This document shows positions 53,689 through 64,000 of a stretch of 64,000 bases of DNA, piece after piece. Numbering within the stretch: the first letter of the stretch is position 1; every line of letters starts with the position of its first letter. Source of the stretch: Strobilurus pachycystidiatus (taxonomy: Eukaryota; Basidiomycota; Agaricomycetes; Agaricales; Physalacriaceae); the NCBI GenBank assembly GCA_019915135.1, contig JAHLMK010000020.1, positions 744,001 to 808,000 on the forward strand. Reading direction: 5' to 3'. The translations under genes were made by a program, and so were the position numbers. The notes below the pieces were generated by a model, which did no database searches, had not been told where the DNA came from, and saw only the letters and a program-made list of their open reading frames with translations.

Positions 53689-55050
53689 GTTGCAACTCCA
53701 CACGTATGTTTTCTTGAACTTCTCTGCATTAGGGACCAGGGTCTTAGGGTGGCGCAGTAAACCTGCGGGGGTGTAGTACATTTTGGCCAGGTTTCGAAAC
53801 CGTTAGTCATCGATACCAGCACATGATTGTTCCACGTGATGGGCGCGCCGCCCTCCCGCCTTGATCCCGCCCATCTCCCGCTTGCCCCACAGTGCTACAG
53901 ACAACACGTGAAAGCATCACGTGCCGGTATCGAAACCTACCTCCCAACCGGTGAGGGTTTTGATATCGTATCGCTGTCGCTGTCTAGCACACCGCCGGGC
54001 TCATGTAAAGCGTCCTGGCTCTGCTCATCGATAGCGGACATGCCTTGTAACATGGGCGGGCGCTTGACGAGGCAGAGGGACAATGAACATTGTATTTAGA
54101 TGTACCATAAATCTTCTATGCTATCCCGACCTCTTCCCCGTAGCTATGAGTTACAACGAAAGCAACTGTTGGTCTGCACACCCTACTGATATGCCACCGT
54201 CGAATTTCGTGTTGCAGTCGTGATGAAGAAGACGCGCGGTCTCTGGTGACAACGGCCGTGGGTGAGTAGGAGCTGTTGCCGGAAATGAACGCGTAGGAAG
54301 GGGTCGGTGTTGGCACAAGAGCGGGATTGATGACCCCACCGCCGGCCGTCCTCCGAGATGGCCAAAGCGTCGAGAACTTGTCCACCCCATCACGAGAACC
54401 CCACACTTCGCATCATGCTATGCACAACAAGCAATCACACGTCAATTGACGCGCGGTGCGTTTGCGTTGCATAGAGCTCGGAGGCGGGGTGTCGGCGAAG
54501 GGGATGTGATGACGGCGTTGGGGGAGCCGAGAGTCACGAGAACGCGTCGAAATGGGTGGGAAGTTGTCCAAAGAGTCAGTAGGGGAGCTGGCCTGATTTT
54601 AGGAACAATGAATGATGGAATAGAGTAGAAATGAGACACACTCATAGTCGGGACGCGTTCCCGCCGCTGTGCGCTCACCAGCTGCCCCCACGTCTACTGG
54701 TACCCTCCCTCGCCCGCCTATATCACATCCCGTCAATTTCCGGCATCGACTTCCAACGTCGGCCCGCGCTCGCAGTAGTCTTTGGGCGGGATCCCGGGAG
54801 CAGCGGCGCAGGGGGCGGCGTGGGGGTAAGAAACACATCGGGGTCGTCTCCTGAGACGGCTGGGGTCCTGATCCCGTGTGGTCGCCGGTCGTCGTCGTCC
54901 TTGGCGTCCAGCAGACGTGAGAGTAAAGAGAGACAGCGGCTCTGCCATGGTCACTAGGTTGGCGGAGAAAAGCAGTCATTTTTTACAGTAGCCATTTTTT
55001 ACCGTGAGAATTACGTCATTATGCATGTAAATTACAAGGCGCCCCGACGT
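53689..55050. other. Gene-free region
   Basis: GC-rich and low in structure. Short frames lack splice or motif support. Confidence 0.4.
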
Positions 55051-55130
55051 AGCCTGGACTTAGGGGAGGGGGTGACAGGGGTCGACATCGATGTCTCCAG
55101 TTCATCAACATTTTCTTGATCCGACGTAGA
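55051..55130. repeat. Left terminal inverted repeat
   Basis: Pairs with 60945-61018 reversed, with a 10-bp gap near 55076-55086 and scattered mismatches. Confidence 0.7.
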
Positions 55131-55226
55131 AGCCGGTCTCAAGCCGGCCTGAGCCGATCACGAGCTCTGCACAGCCCAAAGCTTCGCGCGTCTTGTTGAT
55201 CGTCTTCGTTGTCTTTGCCGCCGTCG

Positions 55227-57415
55227 ATGGTCGCCGCCTCTAAATTGAGCTTCGACAGCCCCGAGGGTGCCAAATACGTTAAAAATCTCCTCTCCACGGC
55301 TATCTCACCCATCACACGACTACATCATCGAAGGACTATGCAAAGCAGTAGATGGAAAGCATGTCATTTCCGCCCTCTTGACAGGAGGCGGCAAGACGAG
55401 CTACATGTATGGATTTATGAAGTTGCTTCAATCACTCTCCAAGCTTTCTGAGCCCTGCCCATTTGACGTGAAGCCAATACCAGAAAATCCACTCATGGTG
55501 GCAGTATTCCCGACGAAAGGTTTAGAGGAAGACATGGTGAGCACTTGAATTTCTACCTTTGTATCATCTAGCGACTACACAGGAAAAAACCTTTCTCAAG
55601 TACGGAATTAACGCGCTCGCCATTAATGAAGACACGCTCGCGGAGTCTCCGGACTTATGGACTAGGGCAGCGTCACTGGACCTCTCAGTCCTCATCATTT
55701 CCCCCGAGCAATTCAGCTCTAAATCTTACGATAATCTCTTGCATAATCCCTCTGTCCACCCTCGATTCGTCGCCCTCAGCATTGACGAGCTTCATCTTCT
55801 TCTGGACTGGGGAGCTCCCGGGTTTCGAGAGTGCTACCGGGACGTCGGACTTGGCCTGGCGCGAATGCCTGAGGGTGTAGTCATGTTCGGAGTAACTGCT
55901 ACTCTTCCGGCCGGGAAGGAAACTCAACAAATCGTCGACATCCTTGGCCTTAGACCAGGTGAATTCTTCTTCTCACGGCGTTCCAACATTCGACGCGACA
56001 TTCGCCTTTGTGTTCGTGAACTTCGGCATGGTTTGGGTGGATGGTCATTCCCTGATCTCCGATGGATTGTCGGTGGGCGGCGAAAGACTATCATGTATTG
56101 TGACACGATCTCGCTCGCGTTTCGGATTTTTGTAGATCTGTGGTACACTATACCCGATGCCGACTCAGCGTCGCGTAAATCACGCCTCCGCCTGTACTGC
56201 TCCCTGTTCTCAAAGGCTTATAACGAACAGACACGCGTTCTCTTCGTGAACGATCCCGATTTGCAGGTCATATTCTCAACCGATGCTCTCAAAGTCGGGA
56301 ACGACTTTCCAAATGTGGACGATGCTGTTGTTCTCAACCCTGTCAACGTGAACGATATCATCCAGAAGATCGGACGCGCTGGACGAGATCCGGCTCTCGT
56401 ACCAGAACCTCGGGGGATTATCTACGTAACGAAAGCGATGTTGGCACGCGCTCAAGATGTTCTCGACGGAAAGCCTCCCAAAAAGAAGAAGAAGTCAGGG
56501 AGCAAGGGCGATGGGAACATGACCAAGGAGATGGCCAGGTTCCTTCTCGCGGAATGCTACATCCAGGAACTCAACATCCAATACAACAACCCGGCCGTCG
56601 ACCCTCCCTGTACATGCGAAACTTGCAAGACTACCCCACGCCACCATCCTTCCGTTTGCTCCTGCAGCCGCTGCATGCCAGAGCCTCCGTTACCCCCTCT
56701 CCGCCGCAAGACGCGCAAAACTTCTCATGTCGGCTACATTCCCAGGGCTCGTCAGCTCGATGCCACAATGAAGCTGAAGGGTCGGGATCAACTGGAGAAG
56801 GTCCGCTGGCGTCATTGGTTATCTTCCCAAAGCGCTGCTAGCCAGCAGAGAGTTCTGGCAGAAACGGGTCGATGTTCTTCTTAGCACATCCGTTCCTTCA
56901 GAGACCAGTCCACGGCGCCGGTAAGGTCTTACTTGCACCGTCTTCTTGTGTGCTGACATTTCTTAGTGCTCGGGTCATTGTCGAGGATCCCGCTGTTCCT
57001 TCGTCATCATACGACTCTTTCTGGACTACCAATCGCCGTCATCCTGCGGTTGCTGCACTGTCCAATATGCAAGCGACAGCCGAGACTTCACGGACAGCAC
57101 CAGCATCACCAAAACAAATGCCACGGCCATCAGTGTCCTCGACTGTGGAGCCGACTCGCCTGACAATCAGGATACCGTCCTTGGCCAAGCGAAGGGCGAC
57201 GCTGACCCAGGCGCCAGACCTACCCAACCCCTCGAGTCCTCAAAGACAACGTCGCCAGTCGGTTGCCAGACTATCCGCTACCCCAAGTCCTTCGAAAATG
57301 CGGCGCACTACAAGGCGTCATGTTGCAGCTTTGGTTCGTAATCACGATTTCCGAGTTTTGGAAGTGCTAACATCAATAACAGGCTTTGGAAAAGGAGAAT
57401 CAATCAACCCGTTGA
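55227..57415 (+). pseudogene. RecQ-like DExH helicase gene with frame breaks
   Basis: ATG 55227 opens a frame (LSFDSPEGAKYVKNLL) that must shift by one base near 55290 to continue into DYIIEGLCKAVDGK. Helicase motifs: Walker A as GGGKT near 55385, VFPTKGLEED near 55510, DELH (55787 on), a VMFGVTATLP block, STDALKVGNDFP near 56280, and IIQKIGRAGRD (56361-56393). The intron 55537-55582 is phase 0. A Cys-rich segment (C-X-C-X2-C and C-X-C-X2-C) follows near 56610-56680. Another one-base shift near 56840 leads to EFWQKRVDVLL, then exons from about 56984 and 57383 end at TGA 57413-57415. It should unwind DNA in 3'-5' direction if intact. Its stop touches the stop of the opposing gene. Confidence 0.78.
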
Positions 57416-60400
57416 TTAATCGTCATCTATTGCCATATTGTATGTATCCCAATGATCATCTGCTTCCTTGTCGGCCAGGATAAGGTCTCCGTAATCATCG
57501 GCATCAAGATCGTTCTCAACCTCGCCAAGCATGTCGGTGTCGACGTTCATATCGAACTGGCCTGATGGCCTCAGGTACGAAACCTGATTCTCCTCAAACT
57601 CGTTCTCTCCGTCCTCGTCGTCTGACTCGCTTTCCACCTCGCTGACCATCCCTATAAGTTCCGGATCACTGTCATCTGATAGTGCTCCTTCGAGTCCTTG
57701 TAGATCTTCAGGCGCTGATGATGAACCGGCCAAAATAGCAGAGTCGACAAAGACAGTCTGCTGAAGGGCATCCATCGATACAGGTTGAGGGAAGCCATCG
57801 GCTCGCAGCCGTCTGATTCGTGCAGTTTCCTTTGCCCATTGCTCGAGCTTCCCCTCCTGGAAACTCTTCACTCGCCGACCACTATCATCGAAACGGTTAC
57901 GGTCATCGTCACCTGTTGAATACGAACGCGGTGTTCGAAGAACGTGGACCATGTTGGATTCGTAATGGTGCATGAGGCGACGAAGCTCTGCCTCTGCCTC
58001 TGGCTTGTTGTGCTTTCCGGATCGCTTAGCAAGTCCGAGGCCGCGGTGGATGTGCTTTTTGCATTGCATAGTTCGATACGCATTTGGTGCAATGACTTCG
58101 GCAACATGAGGTGAGTCGAATTCGCCATCGTAGTCGCCAAGCTGATCATAGAACTCGTCTTGAATCTGCTCCTGGAATAGATCTCCGCACTCGAAATGAT
58201 CCGGTAGTCCAGAGGCGTTGACGATATAGTTCTCGAAGAACACATCCTGGAGCTCAGGACTGGACTCCAGCTCGATGCTGCAGAACATCTCAAGGAGGTA
58301 CGAGCTGTATTTCTTGTGTGAAGAACCAGCAAAAGACACTGTTAGCATCTGTGTCCGAGTTAACTCAGTAAGTCATTGTGAACGTAAACACTTGCCTTCA
58401 TAATCTCCCACAGACAGCCTACATCGCCAACCTTGACGGCCCTTTGTGCTTCTCGCGACAGCATGACATCGTAAATGCAGCGTGTCGATCGAGCTAACGT
58501 CTCATCCCCCTCAAAGACCTTCTCTGGCCCGGCTTTCTTCTTCTTCTTAGTCCCCGACTGCAAGCTCTCGAACGCTGCTGATGTCTCATCGCGCTTTGGT
58601 GGTATCCATTGTGTACCGTGACGAATTTGGAGATCGGGAGGGTACTGATTGTGCATGGCATAATGAAATGATGCAGGACTGCCGTACAGACGGCGAAGTG
58701 TATGTGCATGCTTCCGGAGATCGTCAAACGATATCATCTGATCGCTCTTTGCCAGGTTATCAAAGTAAGCGTGTAAGCCTTTTTCAGCGTTTAGTTCAAT
58801 ACTAATAGATGTCTGTCAGTGCTTGATGGTCGAGAAAGTCTGCCGCAACTCACCGCCAGCAATCAAGCATCCGTGCTTGGCAGTCTGTCTGCGCAAAGTC
58901 GTTATACTTGTAGAACTCGACTTTTTGCAGACTGGCTGGCGCTCTCAAGTTCAGGACATTAGCACCGCGCCCCATGGCAGCAGGATCCTTGCTTGTAAGC
59001 GAGTCCCAGTGTGCTTCGTAGATTCTACTGAGATCGGTCCAGAGTGTATGCCAGGATTCGAGAATGGGCATCAGGAATTCCAGCCGTGTCCTGGAACTGG
59101 AGATAGTTCATAAGCTGGACCAAACGTTCGAAGGACAGCCCGTCTCCTCCTGCTATCAGAATTCGACGCATAAATTCATCAGCTGTTATACCCATCGATT
59201 CGGCAAGTTTTCGAATTGCCTTATTCATCTCGGCGGTTGATGTTTCGCTATAGGCCGTTGTGGGAAGTGTATAGAGCCGTGTTCTTCGTGTGGAAAGCCT
59301 CCGTTTGGTGCCTTTAGTGCGCTCTAGCTCCTTCAGATTGTCACGGTAAATGTCGAGTTGAGATCCATTGAAGTCCATGAGTTCTCGGATCCACTGTATC
59401 TCGAGAGCATCATCGAGAAAAGCGTGATCGATTCTCTCCCAGAATTCATCGAAAGTAAGAGTATTTCGGAGGTTCTTACTGATGTAGTGGCGACGGACGT
59501 CAATATCCAGCGCCACGGGTATGAAAGCTGCAAGCTCGAAAGCGGTTCCTGCCGTTCCTGTGATCATATGGGCATGGCGTCCAGCACGAATGTAACGCGG
59601 TTTTGGGTATTTTTGCACGTTGTCGAAGCGAAGCATCAGGGCGCGGTTATGGCAACGATGGATTCCCTTCAAGGTTAGACTATCTTGGATACCGAGCTTG
59701 CGGAAAAGCCGCAGGACGGTATCGTAACTGACGGATCCGCCAATACGACTCTCCAGAGACCACATATACTTGTTTGCTGAACAAGAGAACATCAACAGCC
59801 CCTTTGTAAGTGCCAGTAAGTTGGCCTTTTGATTTCGAGAGAACATCACGGAGCTCAGAGCAAAGGTAGCCACCTGTAAGTCGAGCTCAGTCGTCGTTTG
59901 TAGCTTTGACAAAGAAGTACTTACTGTCTCGGGAGGTCGGTCACCCTTTGGTTGTGCTCTGACAGTGGGAGCGGCATTCTTGGCTCTGCTGCGTCGATTT
60001 CGAGGTTTGGGTGCAGCCATGTTTGTCAGGAATCTGAAAGCGAGCGGGGCGTGCTCCAGAAAGACGGCCTTTGCCCCTTCGATAGCTTCGGCACCGTATT
60101 CTTCACTGGCTATATCTCCAGCTTCGGTTGCAAAGCTATGCAGCTCGCTTTTCTTGTGTGTTGCCTTCCTGACCTCCTTCAACAGCTGTTCCTCTGCCAC
60201 TTGAACTGCAAATGTTGTCAACACGGGTCGAGCAAACTTGAGATCCGTATAGTGCATCGTGGCAGAGAAAAGCTCGCGCCTCTCGTCATTGTTCTCTGGC
60301 GGCAAGCCCCATGGATTACGAACCAAGTCCTCGAGGACTTGGGCAAGGGTGATCTTACACCTTCCTCCCATGAATTTACTGACCATATTGCGATGGGTCT

Positions 60401-60857
60401 GACCGCGCTTTATGATGTTGCCCTTGTCGTCCTTAAGATCGGATTGGAGCGTGTAATGGAGGAAGTCGCCGTATGTCCAACCGAGACCTTGAATACACTT
60501 GCATATATGATCGGCCTTCTCTGTGATAGACATGGGCTTTCTTCGCGTGTTGTCCGGACTAGCAGCGCGGGGTGTGGAAGGACCTGCTTGAGATCTTGTA
60601 GATGCGGAGGGATGTTGCCAGCTGGGAGGACCGTATTGCGTCGGTGTAGCCGTGTGTGAGAATGGGCTGAGCACCTGAGCGCTGCTGGTAGGGATGTGGG
60701 AGGCAAAGTACGCGTTGGATGGCCCAGCAGGTGTCATCGGAAATGGGCCCCGTGAGGTATAGTATGGGGAATACGCGACGTGGGGAAAGGAATTTGTCGC
60801 ATGGATCTCATCATCTTGACTGTCCGAGTCAGATTCGAGTGCACTTGGCTCATTCAT
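57416..60857 (-). pseudogene. DUF6589-type protein gene with one frame break
   Basis: Exons: 60857-59925, 59873-58854, 58801-58396, 58348-57416, about 1097 residues. The introns are 51, 52 and 47 nt; the last has a GC donor (AAG|GCAAGT) with CAG acceptor. The frame holds everywhere except near 59072, where one extra base separates LQFQDTAG from MPILESWHTLWTDLSRI. Disordered Ser/Pro N-terminus; the core has IAGGDGLSFERL, WTDLSRIYEAHWD, STRCIYDVMLSREA and a downstream FAGSSHKKYSSYLLE block with APNAYRTM later. These are blocks I know as DUF6589. The role may be that of the element's recombinase, by analogy with its GDG/D-rich core; that is inference. Stop TAA 57418-57416 abuts the helicase stop. 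Confidence 0.78.
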
Positions 60858-60944
60858 TGGTGTAGTATGAGTTGTACCGAAGTCAAGAAAGATCTGTCGC
60901 AGATTACATATTGTGTCACTGGGTATTACTCATAAGCCGCAGAC

Positions 60945-61018
60945 GGCAGTTCGGCCGGGCTGTCAAAAATTTGATGAAAGGGAGACGTCGATGTGACCCC
61001 CTCCCCTACGTCCAGGCT
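60945..61018. repeat. Right terminal inverted repeat
   Basis: Reverse complement of the left end at 55051, strongest over the outer 30 bp. Confidence 0.7.
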
Positions 61019-61462
61019 CTATACGAGAGAACGACTGTCTTCGCTCGTACTAGAGCCGGGTTAACCAGGCTAGCCCCGACGGGCGGTAACTTACCGATGT
61101 CACGTGTGAAGCCCGCCAAATTTTCTGGCCCAACCTGGCAGTGGGTAGGCCCCCGGACGCTACCGCCAATGATTGTCCACAAAAAACCTTGATTTTCGCC
61201 CAAAAATCTGCTTAAGTCTGAGCAAAAATCTGCTAAACTTGGACAGTGACATAGAAGCACGTGGTGTTACAAGGCCAAAGTGTGACCCATTGTGCGCCAC
61301 GTATATACAATGTATAATACAAGCGTTGACATGTAATTACGACTCCGTGGCCCTTCTGCGAGTAATAGAATCCGCCCCCGCTGTATCTCCCAAAATATCC
61401 TTGCGCGCTGGCAATTTGATGGTAAGTAGAACCTTGTTTACCTTTGGCGTTGTCAAAGCCTT
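61019..61462. other. Spacer
   Basis: CAAAAATCTGC occurs twice (61201, 61224). No gene. It lies outside the TIR element. Confidence 0.4.
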
Positions 61463-64000
61463 TCATCGAGCCAATGCATGTGGCTTGAGAGTCACAAATG
61501 AGCCATTATCATCGACATGTGCCAGCTTCGCTCCGAGATGGTATAGCAGCGTGTCCAGCGGTGCGTGGGTATGGAGCTCATATCCCAGTGGTAGATGTCG
61601 CTTTGAGAACATGACAGGCTCATCAGAATCATCGCCGTCATCTTCCTCGTCGTCTGAGCCTGTTGACGGGATGGGCGCCTATGCATGACTGTTAGCTAAT
61701 GCACGAGCAAGCAAGACATATATATATACACTCCGGTTACCAGTGGAAGATAGACCCGAAGAGAAAGGTATGAGAGCTTTGAGAGTTCGGAGCTTGACTC
61801 TACCGAAGCGTGCCGACTATTCGCACCCTTCTGATAGATATCGAGTACCTCTCCGAGATAGAACCGGGGTAGACTCGTCCGCATAATAGCAAAAGATCCG
61901 ATATGGAGAGGGATCATCGACGTGACATTGCGAGTGGCAAGCTGAGGAACAACTGATAGAGAACATCAGAGTGGTAGACAAATGGAGAGAAAGTTTTCTA
62001 CCTGCAGCGTTGATGATATCCTTGAGATTTGCCGCCTTGGTCTTCCACCTCATCTCTCGAACCTTCTGAGGCTTGGCAAGCTGAAGCTCGGCATTCTTGT
62101 CTTGTGCTAGCCGAACTCGTTCAGCAGCCTCTGACGATGTCATTTTCCGAGTGGTGTCCGCAAGCTGTGCAAGCGCAAACTTCTCGCTGATCTTGACAAC
62201 CCTTCCGGAGTGCGTCGTCGAACCAGATTGGAGATGTAATCGGTGGGCGACCATTTTCGAGATGGAAAGTGTGCCATTGGGTGCGAGTATCTCACTGCAT
62301 TTGAGCGTCTCCGACGTGCAGGATACATCACTACCAACCTGGGTGGTCGGTGGCTCAATTGAGGCTGGAAGCTCTACTGTGGCCGCTTGCTGCTCTACAG
62401 CTTCTAGATCCTCGGATAGTGCAGAGAGACGTGCAGTGTCATGAGTCGCAAGGCGCATGCACTCATCCTGGGAAATTTCAGACGCCGGCTTCGGTATAAG
62501 CTGGCTATCGTCTGCTCCGTCGTCTTTGCCGTCGATGTCCACATCATCAAGATTGTCGTCTTCATCTTCGTTGTCATCTGCCTGTTGCCGCGCTATTTTA
62601 GCTGGACAGCCTAGTGGAATCAGGGCAAGCGGTTTGTCGACTTTGACGACAGGAGTGGGGATGTGAAGGAGCTCGCGACATATCAACCTTGCCTCCTGGA
62701 AGGCGATCTCGACCAGGGGATTGATGTCGAGAGCAGTAAGCGAGACAGTGGCCAGTTTTTTGTCCTCTCCCGTCAATGGTGTTGGGTCAAAGTCAAAGAT
62801 ATATCCAGCCGCGGAATGTTTCTCTCGATTCTCCCGAAACTGCCCAGACAGCAGAATCTTCTGGCGTAGCATGATGTGCTTTGTGATCTTGCACAGCTCC
62901 GCGAAGGTAAAGTTCGGACAGATCTGACGTGCTATCCCGAAGAAGTGTTCGACAAAAGCAGTCGACAGTAGCCAGGGACAGAATGGTTGATCAGGGTAGT
63001 ATTTCGCGTATGCAACAGCTGCGAGAACAAGCGTATCGCACAGGCGGTTGAATATGTGGAAGCTGGCGGGGGATATGAAAGAACGAGTATACGAGTAAAG
63101 GTGGGGATATGTCTTCGATAGCGTGTTGATATGGCTCCACCAGAAGTGAAGCCAGAAGCGCGCGCGAAATGCAGCGACTATCCGGTTCTTGACAGACATG
63201 GTTCGGCTCATCCATGCATCAAAAAGTGTACCTGACAATTGAGTTAGTTCACAAGGATTGAGAACTGAAGAACAAACACGTACCGAGAATAAACGTGTAC
63301 GCAAAAAGACCATGGAATCCTTCTCGGATTGACAGCTCGGTATGCTCTGGAACATCTGTCGATGTCGTCGGTCGGCATTCTGTCATTCCCTTCAATGCAT
63401 CATGATGGAAGACGCGTCGTGCGGCACCATCGTCTTGCTTATCTACGTTGTGCACGTCTCTCAAGACTAAACCGCTTGTCTTCAACTTGTACAGATCAAC
63501 AAGAGAGCGGTTGACCAGAAAGCCCAGCCCAAGACTCGCAGTGTGTGTACCATGTTGCGGCTGATTTCGGCCTGTCTTCTGACCGTGTTCTACGTCGGTG
63601 ACGGAGAGACATGGACCGGTAGCAAAAACGGGTGCACGAAGAGCAACACCGTACATGGGATACGAGTAAACAAGACTTTCGCCGCCGGTCGATGGCTGCT
63701 TATCCATGTCTACTTGTGCTCCAGTCTCCGGAGATGCACCATCTGCAGCAAGCGCGAGGAGCGGCAGCTTTAGCTGAGCTGCCATCTTCAGCAACGTCAA
63801 ATTAAACTCGAGGATGATTGCAGACGTGTCCTTTCCATCGGTGGGGATGAGCGCAATGACAATAGGTGCGACTTCGGGGAGCGGAACCTATCAATCATTG
63901 AGTAATGCACGATACCGAGAAGTTAGAAGACGCACCCTTATTATGATAGCACGGACTTGCTTTGCCAGAGCCTTCTTCTTTAAGATCTTTTCGACCGTGA
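61463..64000 (-). CDS. Transposase-like protein, partial at window edge
   Basis: Exons from the edge: 64000-63936, 63887-63284, 63231-62002, 61952-61741, 61678-61463; phases 0, 1, 1, 0 agree, with no stop before TGA 61465-61463. The 5' end is outside. Blocks in order: ALIPTDGKDTSAIIL, LALAADGASPE, VTDVEHGQKTGRNQPQ, NVDKQDDGAARRVFHH, GTLFDAWMSR, FISPASFHIFNRLCDTL, FCPWLLSTAFVEHFFG and IMLRQKILLSG. I know this pattern from many uncharacterised mushroom proteins. The Asp-rich blocks and the LFDAWMSR segment recall P-element/THAP9-type transposases, but weakly. An acidic linker (62500-62580) and FYLGEVLDIYQKG near the end follow. Intact in this window. It lies outside the neighbouring TIR element. 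Confidence 0.65.

Larger units (their letters stand above)
55051..61018. mobile_element. TIR element encoding RecQ-like helicase and DUF6589 protein (6.0 kb)
   Basis: The left end reads AGCCTGGACTTAGGGGAGGG (55051 on). The right end, reversed from 61018, reads AGCCTGGACGTAGGGGAGGG. Similarity continues inward for about 70 bp through an ATCGAYGTCTCC block and a TTCATCAA block, with one 10-bp gap. Inside are exactly two genes, tail to tail: helicase (plus) and DUF6589-type protein (minus). No clear target duplication was found. Both genes have single-base frame breaks, so this copy is probably not fully active. I know no described element with this gene pair; whether it is new needs a search. 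Confidence 0.7.

Noticed and set aside
53592..53822. Minus-strand frame over the tRNA-like sequence
   Set aside because: No ATG support; the tRNA-like structure explains the conservation of the region better.
54442..54979. Frames on both strands in the GC-rich stretch
   Set aside because: No splice logic or motif; typical of GC-rich non-coding sequence.
1..64000. CRISPR arrays, rRNA, bacterial operons
   Set aside because: None seen; intron-rich genes and element types are fungal.

Overview
The window looks like a transposon-packed, gene-poor stretch of a mushroom-forming fungus (Basidiomycota, Agaricomycetes). The reasons are many short introns (46-70 nt, GTRNGT donors, CTAAC/CTAAT branch sites), and protein families I know as agaricomycete-specific or agaricomycete-expanded: Plavaka-type transposase, DUF6532, DUF6698, DUF6589, and RecQ-like helicases tied to mobile elements. 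No bacterial operon, rRNA, CRISPR array or clear housekeeping gene is visible. All gene models were built by eye from reading frames, splice sites and phase. Family names come from recalled motifs, with no database search.

Layout. 152-16544 is a 16.4 kb Ty3/Gypsy-type LTR retrotransposon with near-identical 1.67 kb LTRs. It carries gag, pro and pol in three frames joined by two candidate -1 slippery sites. Behind pol lie about 5.7 kb of extra genes: one spliced sense gene with a six-cysteine cluster and two spliced antisense genes. The element sits in the 5' splice site of a C48/Ulp1-like protease gene, whose halves lie at 16545-17668 and 1-101. 17912-18351 is a 440 bp foldback repeat. 18613-21334 is a broken LINE.

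21535-31701 is a 10.2 kb DNA transposon with matching terminal inverted repeats (TIRs) and CAAG-rich subterminal regions. It carries an intact Plavaka-type transposase on the minus strand and two intact multi-exon passenger genes on the plus strand. 31702-35491 holds a possible LTR relic and two adjacent Tc1/mariner-like short elements. 35909-40030 has two orphan spliced genes. 40544-41116 is a LINE tail. 42059-45366 is a 3.3 kb gag-only LTR element with identical LTRs and a perfect 5-bp target duplication (TSD).

46113-52447 pairs an intact transposase-like gene with an intact DUF6698-type gene; I found no TIRs for it. 53613-53688 is a tRNA-like sequence. 55051-61018 is a 6 kb element with long TIRs that encodes a RecQ-like helicase and a DUF6589-type protein, tail to tail with touching stop codons; both genes carry single-base frame breaks. 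61463 to the window end is an intact spliced transposase-like gene that runs off the edge.

How it fits together: nearly every gene belongs to a mobile element. Several DNA elements pair a mobilisation gene with uncharacterised, well-preserved partner genes. The large Gypsy element has also gained genes beyond gag-pol, two of them antisense.
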